A DNA stretch of 64,000 nt from Paramacrobiotus metropolitanus (GCF_019649055.1 NW_026570269.1:372001-436000); one strand, 5' to 3'; shown: positions 51,101 through 63,917, counted from the first letter of the stretch. Notes: generated by a model not told the origin, from the sequence alone. A program made the numbers and translations.

Positions 51101-53176
51101 GCAACTTTATACCAGATCTGGTTCCTATCGCCACCTGTGCTACGCCACTGTCGACTCGGTATATCACCAGTTATTTTAGAAAATCACAGTTATATACTCA
51201 TAAGCTTATGCACCCTCATTTCCTATATTTTTAGTCACCTTTTTTACTGTCAATTAAAAAACACCCGGTTATTGATTTTAGTAGACACCCATTTTATTTT
51301 ACACATGCCGATCACATTTGAGCAAAACCACTTCTTGCGCAACACAAAATCGTTCCCTGCGCAACACAAAGTCGTTTCCTAAACTTTCCAACCAGCATTA
51401 AGTCTATTCGGTTCATCAGATAAGGAAATTTCCAGGACCGTCGGATAAATAATGCTTTAAATAATGCTCGACGAAACTTGCTTGGTATCTTTTATAAGCA
51501 TCTTCAAAAACTGCAAAAAATTAGGAGATCATTGCAGCCACCCCTTTCGCACCGTTTTTTTTATAGACACCCGTTTATTTAAATAAATGCACCCTGTTGT
51601 TGGTCCTTATAGGCCCCATTTTAGTTTGTTTTATTTCTGATATGATCAAAAGAACAGATTATTTCAAACCTTATTTCCAAAACACAACATTATGGCATTT
51701 CACCGATGTTGCCTGTTAACCTTTTCATGCCTAAAAATTCTGCAAAGTCTTTGCCTGGTATTGCTCGAAATCATTTTCGAAGCTGGTAAACGTTTAGTAT
51801 TCGTCGGTGAGATCACCATCAGGTTCTGCTACAAGATAAATTAGAACAGAAGGGCATTTCTGGTTCCCTACAGGATCTGAATTTGATGACAATAGTAATT
51901 ATTCCAGAATCAGAAGATCACTACAACAAAATATATAATAGGTTTTGCCGATCTTAAATAAAAGTTTGTTTACTTTTCTGAACGTGCGAGAGAGTACTTT
52001 CTGCGATTGTAACCGTGCAACGCGTGCATCACAATTCAAAAGACAAAAGCACTAATTATCATAATTTATCATAGTATTAACTGCAAAAAAGGCGCCTACA
52101 AAAAACCAGGGTGTGCTAAACGAATAAAATAATTCAAAATGTCTATAATAAACAGGGTGCGGAAAGGGGGTGGCTACAGAAAGCGAGTGTATTCGGGGTG
52201 GCTATAGAGTATAGTGTTACCCAAAAAATAAGGAAACCTCTGTAGCCACAGCTTTCCACCGCCATTTTTTATAGTCCCCTTTTCGCACCCGTCCATATAC
52301 AGTCGTATTATTACAAGCTGCGCCTCATAAATACCTGCACCAAATCGGAGGATGCATCATATAAAATAAAAAACACGAAACTTGGTTTCGTAAACTTTTG
52401 CAAAGTACTTACTTCGTGAGATCAGCATGGATAATTCGGCCGCATTCCTGTGTAGCGGATACGTCGCTGGCACTGATCACCTGCGCAGCAGGCTGGTCGG
52501 CCGGTAGACGAAAAAGGCTCTTCGAAGGAGATGCGATGGGGGCAGATGTTCCGTTAACATTCGATGTTGACGGACCGTCTTTTGGAATCGCCCCTTTCAT
52601 CGACTTCCTACTCAAGGCCGCTGCATTATCATCACCCTCTGCATGCGGACGCTTGACTGGTTCCGATGGGATGGCAGCGGTCTTCCGCACTACAGGACGG
52701 CCTGGTGAGGATGGAGCTTTCATTTTGTCTGATAGTAAAAGAAAACAAATGACGGGTGATGATGTCAACCTTACTGGTAACAACAAAATAATAATACCCC
52801 TGCAACGTCCTCGTATGTAAATAATGCCACCTATGAACGCTAAATATCCTAGAAATCTTTTACCACGAAAGTTCGAAGGAGTGTCTCAGATAGTTAAGAT
52901 AGAAAGCCCTTCGTAATCATGAATGGAAGAATCGTACCATAGCGAGTATAGTTACTATAGTAGTTACTGTAAGTAGTATATTAAATTATTACTGAATACT
53001 CTGCTGAGCATTAATCGAGATTTAATAATTTACTTACCTGCAACATGAGAAGATGCCCCGTTCTGTGTGTGAGAACAACTGGCTGTCTGTCGTCCAGAGC
53101 TCGACGAAGATCCAGGCGGGGATCCTGTGGAAGAGATCGATTGCTCCTGGATAGCTGAAGCACGGGATGGTGGCAT
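48164..53176 (-). CDS. SETDB-type histone H3K9 methyltransferase
   Basis: Five exons join in phase: 53176-53038, 52728-52413, 49911-49554, 49314-49037 and 48740-48164 (555 aa). Order: a disordered Ser/Pro-rich head to about residue 150; CSSACL and an MBD-type methyl-CpG-binding domain (LVIPLLFGWTRT, VYYSPCGVLIRSEAKLSDYL) around 185-255; pre-SET zinc cluster (GCDCQGVCGPGCFC, then ECNDHCKCGPNCGNRV); SET domain with KGWGVRALCDI, SRFFNHSCDPNL and GDELCWDYAY; post-SET CMCGAANC. MBD plus pre-SET/SET/post-SET defines SETDB1/SETDB2 (Drosophila eggless), which trimethylate H3K9 in heterochromatin. Unlike SETDB1 there are no Tudor domains in this model, and the insert that splits the SET domain in the family is only about 20 residues. 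The second intron (2.5 kb) is full of repeat motifs. A further upstream exon cannot be excluded. Confidence 0.88.
51130..52290. repeat. Mosaic repeats inside SETDB intron 2
   Basis: Copies of a motif reading roughly agccacccctttcgcacc occur in both orientations (51536-51558, 52156-52180 and, as a variant, 52268-52292), near AT-rich text with tctata and aaataaac. A second unit, tgcgcaacacaaagtcgttt, is tandemly duplicated at 51337-51380. The pattern suggests decayed non-autonomous transposons inserted in or near each other. No coding relic was found. Confidence 0.55.
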
Positions 53177-53375
53177 TCTGCTTAACAGTCCAACCAACTG
53201 CAAACTACCCGACCGATAAATCACCAATCACAGACAAAAAAGCTTATGCATACGAAGATTATACTTCTCTAACCTGCTTTAGCAGCTTCTAGGAATTGCT
53301 TAAATAACAACAAAAAAAAGGAAAATTACACGAAATTCTACCACAACGCAGCCGAACAGTTGACTTCCGAGCAAG
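53177..53375. promoter_or_regulatory. Possible bidirectional promoter region
   Basis: The SETDB-like gene starts leftward at 53176, and coding-like sequence for the TPR-like region begins rightward around 53376-53480, so about 200 bases separate the two. No clear TATA box is seen. Confidence 0.35.
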
Positions 53376-56337
53376 ATATGGAAGTTACAGTAAGCAATAC
53401 CCAGATAAAACAAGTCGCGTCGTTGCCATGTTGTGACGGCTGCCATGTGCACAGCATTTCTACTTACGTAACTGCCCGCTCAGTACATTTAGCTTTCCGA
53501 CGGCAGTGGATGAACTTTTTGAAAGCCAGAATAGTTTTTTACAACTTAATTACTTACATGTTAAAAGAAAACGTAACCTGGTAAGTGGTAACCATAGTTA
53601 ATTTCTGTTTCGTTCCGTTTTTCTACCGCACATGGATCTGTTATGTCGCAAATATCTGCCCATAGCCTGGATTTGCGTCGACCGTGAACCGTTGGGAGAC
53701 GCCGTGACGATGATGGCTGTTTATCAGTTTATGCGTCAAGGATAGCCGGACTGGGAGGTGTATCTTTATTCGGGTTCCGCAGAGTTTCTTCTCGGTCGGA
53801 TAAGCGGATGCGGAAGCAACAGAATGGATCTGACGTCTACTGGCAACAGTACAGAAGCGAGCAGATGCTGGTGGACACCCTTAAGGGAATCTTTTGTTTT
53901 GCCCGCGGGGACTTTCAGGCTGCCGCCGATTTGTACGTGTGCTTCACCAACCTTTGGCTTGGAAATTTTGCATATAGTTGGTTGAGTGTCTGCTGTTCCT
54001 TTGAAGATTGGAAAGTGCATTGTTAGTGCGCAAAGACAATCATCTCTTCCTTATTACTTATTCCGCTGCCTGTGCGATGCTCCAGCGGGATCCACGACAT
54101 TCTCCGAAATATCTCAAACGCGCCTTGCAGCACTACGCTGATTCGCTGTTGCGGACATGTATCCCGGTTTGTGGACTTGACTGCAGGATCGCGACATCGA
54201 GTACGGCGTGGTGACGATACTTTTCATGCTCATGTTGTTGTAAATACTGTGCTATCTTCTTGAAATACATAAGGTGGCGCGCAGTCATTTGGTGAAATCC
54301 CATGCTCTTTTGCCCGTCGATCCTGTTATCGTGCGAACCCTCACTGACTATCTGACGGTGGCCTACAAGGATGCCGAAACGCTGCAGATTGTGCAACAAA
54401 CGTTGAGCAGTCGGGTGTTTTGGAATGAAGCTGCTCGATGGGATGCACTTGCTGCTCGCGCTGCTCTGCTCTGGCAATAAAGTTGAATGAACTGTGGATG
54501 GAATGTATCAGTTATCCTGCGACAGAGTATTTTAGATTTTCCCCAAGAACGGTCAGTCTGCAACTTTAAATGCTACAAGCGGAAATGCTTTGACGGTAAC
54601 GTTTAATGGTTTCTGATAGCCTGGTTCTAGAGCTAATGGGTAATGCGCTGGCTTTCCGTGGAAATTACGGTTATGCGTAATGGACTTTCGGGAATGTTGT
54701 AGAGGAATTCGGAAGCGCTCCTGAGCTGACCGCATATAGCTTTTACCGGCGTCCGGCGTTATCATTAAGCAAACGATGGACGAAGAGGCCGAGTTGGAGC
54801 TCGTGCAGTTGAGGGAGCAGTTGCCGTGGTTCCGCTATATGGGCCTGCAGAACCTGATCTTACTATCCATTGGGAAAGCGCAGTTGGCCTTTGAGGAGTA
54901 TCGCCCGCGAAAAACCTTGCAAGCCATTCAAACTGCAGTAGATCTCTTAACCGAGTAAAAATTTTCGTTTGCCAAAGGAATGTTTATCAACTTTTTTGGC
55001 ATATAATGTGGTTGTGTTGCAGAATTGTCCTATCCGGAAATGTGTCTGTGATGGTGTGGACGCTCCAAGCGATGCATGCAACGCCCTGGAGGGTTAGACT
55101 ATCGCGTTAGACTATAGCTATTTTGGTCAGTACAAGCGTAAGGAAAACGTGGTTGTACCCGGTTAACAAAAGCGCAGCTTCTGCTTTTTACAGATATTAT
55201 GGGCGAGAGCAGCAAATCCTGTATGTTGACCTGCATTCTCGCAGAATGGGCGGGTTTGTTGCGGACCGGATTGGATTAGGCCCAGAATACACTGCAACTG
55301 TGCGCCGACGAAACTGGCGTCGCGTTCCGCGAGCTGCAGCAGAAACTTGTGGATGCATCCACAAGTTTTATATGGCACGGTTCTTGAGGTGAGAAGGCAG
55401 ATTTTCTTTTTGGTTGTCAAGGATATAAAAGTGGTGAAGTCGCGAGAACGATGTGTTTATACTTTATAGCGAAGTCAACCGGCACAGTGAAGCTCTGGAT
55501 ATGTTAAGAAGTATGCAGGGGAACCATCACGGGGCAGCATACTATTTGTTCTTGCTGCTGGTGCACTTCCAACTGGGTAACTAGAAGGACGCCGACGGAT
55601 TAATGGTTGTGCTGGCTGAGATGGATGCTGGCGATGCACAATTCAGTGGATGCGTGCAGCTGTTGCGCTGAGTCGTGAAGCTGTACTGGTTGATGCAAAG
55701 CGGCGGTGTGGATGCTGGCAGTATAGATACTATGCCCGAGTAAGTTTTGGCTGAATTTGATTCGGCATGATCCTGCATTGGTTTTTTCTTCGACTGAATG
55801 AAGCCACTCCGTCTGCCATACGACAGCGTGATTGCTATCGGTAACTGATCGGCGAAAGGGCACATTCAACTGTAGAAGATCTTGCCGGTTCCTAGTGGAA
55901 TCATTGTCGCTAGTCAAATGCTTCGCATGCGTCCGGAACGCCCGGATGTGTGTCTATATGTGGCCGAAGCGCTGCAGTCTTCCGACGTGGAGTTGTCACA
56001 ACATTTCGCATTCACTGCCATCATGCTCAGCGAGTGGATATGTGGCGACCACGGAGTGGCCGTGCAGCCGCGTCACCTGCCAACCGGTGCTAACCGCATC
56101 CTTTACCATTCCCAGCTGCAGCTCAACATTCTCCATTTTCTTCTGAAGGGCGGACAAGGGACGGCAGCTACAGCAACAGGCGGTACGATTGATTCCGTGG
56201 TTAATTGGTTGATTGATGTAGCTTTGCGAGGCAATAAAGTGACCGGGCTTTCCATTTTTTTGTTACAGTTGGTCTTTAACAGTTATTATTTTAATACAAT
56301 CATTTGCGTGCTTTCCTACCTGCGGACAGCACATTAA
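53376..56337 (+). pseudogene. TPR-like helical repeat gene, frames disrupted
   Basis: A run of coding-looking segments lies on the plus strand but cannot be joined into one clean gene. Segments: TFSFPTAVDELFESQNSFLQ at 53481-53579 with a good donor; CRKYLPIAWICVDREPLGDA at 53640-53742, closed by an in-frame TAG; LVDTLKGIFCFARGDFQAAA near 53867, in a shifted frame; YLKRALQHYADSLLR near 54113; VARSHLVKSHALLPVDPVIV at 54274-54480; LQNLILLSIGKAQLAFEEY at 54776-54958; EVNRHSEALDMLRSMQGNHH at 55470-55585; and MLRMRPERPDVCLYVAEALQ to 56337. The helix-turn-helix, Ala/Leu-rich style suggests TPR repeats. The SPO22/ZIP4 (TEX11) family crossed my mind but I cannot demonstrate it. Either a recently decayed gene or a many-exon gene that I failed to resolve. 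Confidence 0.45.
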
Positions 56338-57262
56338 GCGCGTTTACTAATAAAATAAAACATAAATCTGAGTACTGCATTAAGGAAATCGTCAACAGGA
56401 TAAATATTTTCCTGATTGTCTAATTAAGTTATTGACATATACCTAACTAATTATCTACCAGTGTTTATTCTAACTTAAGTGTTATTCTCCCGGCTGTCAT
56501 AAACTGCCAAAGCAACGAAACAATCCCGGGAAAATCAATACAATAATTTTGTTTTAGGCGATAACAGTCGTAACACGCACTCACAGTCTTACTGCTACCA
56601 CCTTGCCACCGATTGCATTGCAATCGGTGCTCTACTACTCTAGTACGAGTAGGTAATAGTAATACGTCTAAGTCTTTGGTACGTAGATGCACCGTGTTTC
56701 GAGGTTAACTCGAGCACTGATAAGATTTTTCTGCTGCCCAATAGTGCAAACTTTTTGGGTCACGCAATAGTTTTAAAAACCGTACACGGAGAACTATCAG
56801 TTGCGCAATTTTTAGAGTTGCATTTATACGAGTGGCCGAAAACTGACCACCACCACGTCCTCTTAATCCACACCTGGCTCCTTACTACCACATCAAACGA
56901 TTTTAGCTATATCACTGTTGGATTGGTAATAAAAAGTTATACTAAAAAAGTACAAAAATAGGAACCAGATTATGTATGGGAATATTTTTTAATTTATTTT
57001 AGGCAACGGTCCTAGCTCGGCCCAGCAACGTTAACTCTGTGATACCGGTATACTCTGGAGTCCGGAGACTGGAGTCTAAAAAAACACAAGTCTAAAAAAA
57101 ATAAGAAAATAGACAATGCGCGCAATCAAACAATTAAATACTGAAGTACGGTACCACGGGCAGGGACCAGGGTACCTGACGATGAATACGGGATCAAACA
57201 TAATTTCTATTACAAATTACAACACGAGCACTTTTAACAAAAGCTTCGGAAACTATCACTCA
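56338..57262. other. Spacer and LINE 3' region
   Basis: About 0.9 kb with no exon. The right part, roughly 57100-57262, is probably the 3' UTR of the adjacent minus-strand LINE, ending near A/T-rich tracts around 57090. Confidence 0.45.
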
Positions 57263-59132
57263 TCAAGCATCAATCGACAGCGGCGGCCTAATCACAGAGA
57301 AAATTTGGTCTAAATTCGCTCCCATCGGCGCCGTCCCCATGATCGATGCAGCATTTCCTCGCTGTATTTCGATACTGATCCGTTGGCGAAGATATTCCGT
57401 GGCTCGTTTTTCGCCGGTTTCCTGACGTATTTTCTGTCCGAATTCCGTTATTGTTCGGACAGCTTCCGGTCCGGGTGGTCCGAGCGTCTCAAAGCCCAGA
57501 GCACGGAATAGGTAGTCCTGGCCGATATCGCGATATTTCTCGATCTTGCCCTGCTCGGCCTGTGCTGCTGCTGCTCCCGCTCGTGCGGATGTCGCGACGA
57601 TGTGCGATATGGCCATTGTATTGACGCACGTTGCGTCCCATGCCAACATCCGTCCTCTCTCCCATGGTGTCAAGGTAACGCCGTCTGGGCGCTTGCTGTC
57701 TGTAGGGAAGATACCTTGTGGCTCTAGTTCGCTTTCAAAGCCGGCCGATGCGAGGCTGCGCTTCACAATGGCGTTCAGGCATTTATGCGTAGGGATTCGT
57801 CCGCGGCTTTTCTTGCAGCTTAAGCCGTGGTAACCGCGGGCATCCGCCCACTCACCGCATACACAGCGGTGTGGGGTGATGATCGGTGCTCCAAGCCGTA
57901 AACCAGCGGCGATTCGTACTGCTGAGTCTGTAAGGAGGTTGCCAAGGGAGGCAGCCGGAAGCGCACCCAACCATGCGCCGTTTTCTTTCGTGCTAACACC
58001 GTTCAATCTTGCCTGTTCGGAGATGTCGTTCCCAGCTGCCGTTCGTAATCGTTCAACGGTGTTTTGGACAATAGGATTGTCCCATACCTTCTGGACCGGT
58101 CGCGCGTCATGGTGTGGGAGGTCTTGTTGGGTTACTTCTTGCCATTCTGCAGCAGCATCACGACAGTAGATCTGTGGTTGGAACTCGATAATTTCCGATG
58201 TTAATGGAGCCACCGAATAAGCAGAGGCCAGAAAGGCCGGAAGGGCAAGCTTTTCGACGCTTCGAATTCCGAGACCACCTTCTATTATCGGGAGAGATGC
58301 CTGCATCCATATGTCTTCAGTAATGTTGACATTGGTAATGCTAGTCAAGCTTTGCCGAATGATATCGTCAAATGCTTTTAACAGGGCTTTCTGCTGGTAG
58401 CATCGGCTGGCGCGCAGTTTATAGATCAGCTTTACTGTGCCCATGCTGCATCTTAACAAGTACAGAGCCTGGTGGGCCGGTATAAGATTTAGCCGCTCCG
58501 TCATTCGGGCGATTACCTCCGTAGCACTGACGAGTGCGCCTGCAACCGCATCATCGTGGAGTGGCGCACCGAGGTAATGCAGATCCTTCAGCTGGGGACA
58601 AAGCAGGTCTGGGTACGCATGAAGAAACGCGTCGTACACGGTTTGGCGTTCTTCCTCGGAGCCTCCGATAACCATCAGCTCGCATTTTGCTATATTAAGC
58701 GCTAGCCCGCGCACTCGTAGCGCCTCCTGCAGTGAGCAGAGATCGTCAAAGACATCTTCAGGGTCTCCGCCGAGCGCATCATCGTCAAGAAAACACTCTT
58801 TCAGCTTCGACTTCAGGCGTTTGTGGGGTCCAATAGTTGCAAGGCAGTACAGTAGCGGGCCTAGAGGGTCTCCTTGCTGGATGCCCGCCTGTGAAGATAC
58901 ACTGTACATGCCGTGTAACAGTATTGATGGTTCAGCGTAGCACTGCCACACAAACTTATAGTACTCCGGCATGAACTCTTCGGCAGATTTAAGTATGTAG
59001 TTTCGGTCAAGCGAATTGAAGGCGTTCTTGACATCTAGTTTAAGGAAAACCTGTGGCTTGTTCAGAATTGCAGCGTCTTCGATAAAACTGCGTGCGGCAT
59101 GGACAGCGGCCTTACCGGTATCAGCAGTGTAC
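57263..59132 (-). mobile_element. 5'-truncated LINE: reverse transcriptase plus restriction-like endonuclease
   Basis: Non-LTR retrotransposon fragment with a single open frame of about 620 codons. The RT domain opens with VFLKLDVKNAFNSLDR, continues with SSQAGIQQGDPLGPLLYCL and the active-site box CFLDDDALGG (FLDD variant of YxDD). After a thumb region comes a Cys/His knuckle (CVCGEWADARGYHGLSC) and a restriction-like endonuclease core (SKRPDGVTLTPWERG, MLAWDATCVNT), ending IQRGNAASIMGTAP. RT followed by CCHC and a PD-(D/E)XK-type nuclease is the R2/NeSL-like architecture with C-terminal nuclease. The frame closes upstream at about 59136, so the element lost its 5' part (N-terminal DNA-binding fingers and early RT), as usual for target-primed insertion. 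The remaining frame is uninterrupted, suggesting recent insertion. Confidence 0.92.
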
Positions 59133-60477
59133 TAATATTTGCAAGCGTTCCAGGATAGAGTCCGTCTTTTTTTCTCTAAAGCGAGGCGCTCTTGGAAGCA
59201 CGTTTTTGGGAGGAGGGTCAATAATTAATTGTTATAGTCCACACTGTCCAGTACACACCGTAGATTACGTAATATTATAGGGTATAGCAGGTATTGAACA
59301 GTTGCTGTACAGTACATGGGTCGACGTATACGTAGATTATGTTAGTTTTTATGCATGCACAAAATAGTCATGGACTCCTGGCCGGTCTCAAAAACCAGTT
59401 TAATACAGTACAGATATAAATATAGATACCATGCTGTAATTGCTATTCATGTACAGTACCTAAATGCGCACTTACGGTTAGCAGGCGTTATGCTGTTACT
59501 AGTCATGTCGCGGTTAACACAATGCATTTAATTCGTGCAGTAATTTTGGGCATACCATATTAATTAATATTCAGCAGCACCACAGTTTATGGTTATTTAC
59601 GATTAATTTTATCGAGTTATACGATTGTACTCGTACTTCGCGTTCTCGTATTTATGTACTCGTACAAAAGAATCAACAATGCCACTAGTGCCGCCAAACC
59701 GTTCTTGCTGCCATTTCGCCCGCGGCTTTCCAACGTTTATAGTACTTATAAGCCATAACTACAAGTAATAAGTTGTACAAATTTACAGTCACTGCCTGTA
59801 CCAAACTACGTCATATAATTTTGTTGAGGGCTTATGGTTCGTTAAAAGGGTAAAAGTGTTCCGAAAGGATGAAGTAGCCTAGCTTACAGGCATGTGAGGA
59901 CATTAATTTTCACCGCAAGTTTGGAGGTACAACAACTTACGTGCATCCGTATCCGATGTTTAATTAAAAGCGATAGAAGTACTTACCGTATGCCTGCGTT
60001 TTTCTTTGTAAACTGTAAGCTTTAATTTCGTGGATATCCAGTTACTGCAGTACTTATCGTACTGACATTAGCTCGGCAATGGCGTGGCGGAGCAAATAAG
60101 CGGCCGAGTTTTCTCCTGATCTTTTTAACGCTTTATTTATCAGCTTACACTTGAGCATAGGCATAGCTTGTAAGCACTTATTTATCCCCTTTATGAGCTG
60201 TTGATCTTCCCGAAACTACGCTAGTGGTTACCGTCAAGGTATAATCGAGATTCATGAACAACGCAAAACCCATATCATACGGATATGCATGTTACTAATG
60301 CAGCCCGCAGCGGCAACAAATTGGCTGTAATGTCTCGCACAGCTTGCGGCCATTGATTATTACTTTGCGGATTTTTACGGACGATCAGCGATCAGTTGCT
60401 TTGAATAACTTGCTAATACACATTTTCGTGCGGATCGCAGTAGTGGAGTCCATACCATCAACACGGTGTATAGAACA
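59133..60477. other. Spacer upstream of the P5B-ATPase gene
   Basis: About 1.3 kb of AT-rich DNA between the truncated LINE end and the first coding exon of the ATPase gene. The promoter is probably near the right end. No other feature is seen. Confidence 0.45.
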
Positions 60478-63400
60478 ATGTGGAGACGGCGCAAATCCAG
60501 TGTATACGAGACCCATCGTCCACGCGAAGTGCTCAACAAAAACGAAGATGATTGGATGGTAAGTGCTTGATGTTGCGGTTTGTCTTTACTTATTGACTGT
60601 AATCTTGAAAACGGCAAGCCTAGCCGTCTAAACCTTTTGGAACGATAAGATCAAGCTGTTGGAATTGCCTGCAGTTAGTGTCCACTGTCCAGTGTAATCC
60701 TGGTAGCTGCTCCCGATTTCCCGTCAGGGAGCCGTGCCCTTCAGCCAGACATAATTGCCGAATCCATTTAAATGTGTCATTCGGTTCGCCTGTTCTCGGT
60801 GTGTAGTAAACGCTTGCCAACTACTTGCGTATTTCTGAGAAATCATATTTATCTGCTGGGAAAACGATGTGTAAAATAGGTCCTTCGTATGCTACGTTCG
60901 GAATTCAGTCCCGCATCAGTGATACGATCCGCGTTTGCAGGTAGAAACTTGTGGCTAACGCGAATCGTTACATGTTTTCCACAATTAGTAACATCCGCAC
61001 ATTTTGCCGCTTGGCTGCCGATGGCATGTGTATTTTGGATCACGTTAGCGGCAATCTGTTATTGACTTAAAATTCATATGCTGTGCCCGCAGCTGTGGTG
61101 GAAATATGTTTGGTTGATCATTGCCGTAAATTATTACGGTAAAGGTAAATGTGATGGTTTTAGTACGCCGATCCGTACGCCACCGTCCTCTTTAAGAAGA
61201 TATTATGCTGGATTCTGATCGTGGCATCCGTGGGAATTTTGGCAGTTGTGCTCCTTATATGGAGACGGGACTGGTACGTGAAGCTAACATGCCGCCGGAC
61301 TACTGTCGAACATGCCAATGTTTTTATACTCCAGGTGAGCGCTTACATACAACTTTTGCGAATTTTAATTTCTGGCATCAGCAATAACGGAATTTTTTAG
61401 GATGCTTGCGAAGAACTAACTGTGAGCTATGTGTACAATATGGCCAACCGAGAAAAGTATTACCGGTAAGGAACATTTTGCAGAGCCATTAGTGAATTGT
61501 TTTTAATTAAAGTGAGCGCGTGGGGGGAAACAAGTTTTTGCGTTGCAATGCTGTATTTTGATTACCCAAATGGAATTTGTTCTGCGTAATAATGAAGTTT
61601 TTAGTACAGCTTTATACGAATTGTGATAACCTGAAGAACAGATGTTGTTGCTCTTATAGAAAGCCGCCACAAGGAAGCATTCTTTCTAATGCACCGCTTA
61701 TAGCTCCCATCAACGGCCGAAAGGTATGTATCTATACTACTTCTATAGATATCCATTGCTGTTAGAAAAATCTAAAAATTATTTAGATACTATCCATACG
61801 TGTATTTATGGCAGACCATCGATGTACAAACCGCAGTTGCTTGAAAAAATAAATTAGTAATTTTTTTGTTTAAATGAATAAGCTCGGAGTGGTAAAGACC
61901 AGAACGAGTGAATTAAATTACCGGTTTTCCGTGGTTCACCGTATTCCTTGGCACTTTGGCAGGGTGAATTCGAGGAAGTGAAAGTGCTGACGTATTTCGA
62001 TTGCAAACGGGTGCGATACATCTGGAATACGGATACGAATGCGTACGAGAAACTGTTGGGCATTCCCGATGTGCCGATGGACTATTTTGATGAGCAGAAG
62101 GGTCTGGATGACATACAGCGCTCTGAACGGTACACCGGTAATTGTAAACATTCTAACTGACGGATTCATAAAGGAAAACATTTCGGGCAACAAATAACTA
62201 AGCTGACTTGGCAAATGTGTTGATGACATATTGTTAGTTGGACGCCGAATGTTTGCTCTTTTTGTAGTCTGCGATTGTTTGGACTGAACGCTATTGTCAT
62301 CAAAATAGATCCATTGGTGAAAATTTTGATCAAAGAGGTAAGCAAACCTCCTACGCGATTTCGTTGTGGAATTACGGGGAAATGCATGGTGAACGTGCAG
62401 CTTTGCAGGGATTGACTCCGTTTTACGCGTTTCAAGTCTTCAGCATTATCTTGTGGTACTGCGAACCGTAAGTGAAAGCAGTGAGTACTTACTCGTAAAC
62501 CACAACTATCAACAAAATATTCTTTTTAACCTTTGCCAGGTACACCGTTTATGCATCGGTGATTCTGGGCATTTCTTTGTTATCGTTGGCATCACAGGTA
62601 AACTTGTAGTACTGAATGACCTTTACGTTTTTGGGATACTGAATGTCTGAAAAGGTTAAAATAAATTTCGATTGATTTTCTTTAGGTTTTCGAGACAAGA
62701 CGCCAACAAGTTGCTCTCCACAAGCGTGTACAGGACTTCGATTTAGTAACTATCATGAAGAAGAATGGAGAAACTGCTTCGGTTAAAAGCGAAACTTTGG
62801 TACCGGGGGATATTGTTATCATTCCGAAAACTGGATGCAAAGTTGTCTGCGACGCGGTTCTCCTCAGTGGTCATTGTATTGTCAATGAAGCTTCCTTAAC
62901 AGGTGTGCTGATTGGAAGAGTGTAACTCTACGTATGACGCCGGCATTGTACCTAACACCTGTTTTTTCCAGGTTGCAGTAATTAATACTGTAAATTGTAA
63001 CACGATTTTGATTTAGGTGAAAGTATTCCCGTATCCAAAGTTGCCTTGGCCTCATCGGATAAAGAACAGTATTTTAAAGCGCGCAGCTCGACGAGGCATA
63101 TTCTGTTCTGTGGAACGAAAGTTCTGCAATCGCGTGCTGGGACAGATGGCTATACAAAGGCCTGTGTAATACGAACCGGTATGCCCAGAACCACTATTAC
63201 TTTTTGGAAGTCGTTTTAAGTTTAAATGAAAAAATCCGTTATGAGTTTGTGGCAGATGTTATGGATTTTTTCAGGATTCATGACATCCAAAGGTGAACTG
63301 ATACGCAGCATAATGTACTTCCGGCAAGTTGATTTCCAGTTCCAAAATCAAACGTTCTGGTACATTGCTGTGCTGGGGTTTATTGCTCTTATTGGAATGA

Positions 63401-63917
63401 TTTACTCTATTATAGTCGAAGTGAGTATCCTCCAGTTCATTTCGCTACAACAACACAGGAACAACAACACTAACCAAATTGTGCTTTCAGTTGCCACGCC
63501 TGTATACCGCTGTTACACCGGAAGAAATCACAGCGGCACGCCGCGAAATAGCCATTCGTACACTGGATGTCATCACCATCGTGGTCCCTCCTGGTACCCA
63601 ACACCCAGATTCATTATCTGCAGCATCCTGCCTTATAGAGACATTTTGTTTTCAGCTCTACCTGCCGCACTAACGGTTGGAATTATATTTTCCCAGTGGC
63701 GGCTGAAGAAAAAACAGATCTTCTGTATCAGTCCTCGCATCATTAACATGTGCGGATTGGTCAACCTTGTTTGTTTTGATAAGGTCTTGTGAAGATTTTA
63801 ATGCTATCTTTTATTCTTCAACTGATTTGTGACATTTTAGACAGGTACTCTCACGGAAGATGGTTTGGACTTGCATTCCATTCTTCCAGCCGAAGCCACT
63901 GAAACCGGTCGCTCTCG
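60478..63917 (+). CDS. P5B-type ATPase (ATP13A2/3 family), N-terminal part
   Basis: P5B-ATPases are endolysosomal pumps; ATP13A2 and ATP13A3 export polyamines from the lumen. Fourteen exons join in phase: 60478-60558, 61197-61334, 61401-61465, 61660-61723, 61963-62129, 62268-62337, 62409-62467, 62540-62597, 62686-62902, 63017-63178, 63275-63420, 63491-63593, 63656-63783, 63841-63917, then off the window. Landmarks: N-terminal membrane hairpin (WILIVASVGILAVVLLIW, RRDWYVKLTC), YFDCKRVRYIWN, LTPFYAFQVFSIILWY, actuator domain with LVPGDIVIIPKTG and the dephosphorylation loop LTGESIPVSK, STRHILFCGT, the P5B signature PPALPAAL in M4, ISPRIINMCGLVNLVCFDK, and the phosphorylation motif DKTGTLTEDGLD split by an intron. 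Start and exon 2 boundary (61197 or 61200) are least certain. Nucleotide-binding and C-terminal membrane parts lie beyond the right edge. Confidence 0.92.
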
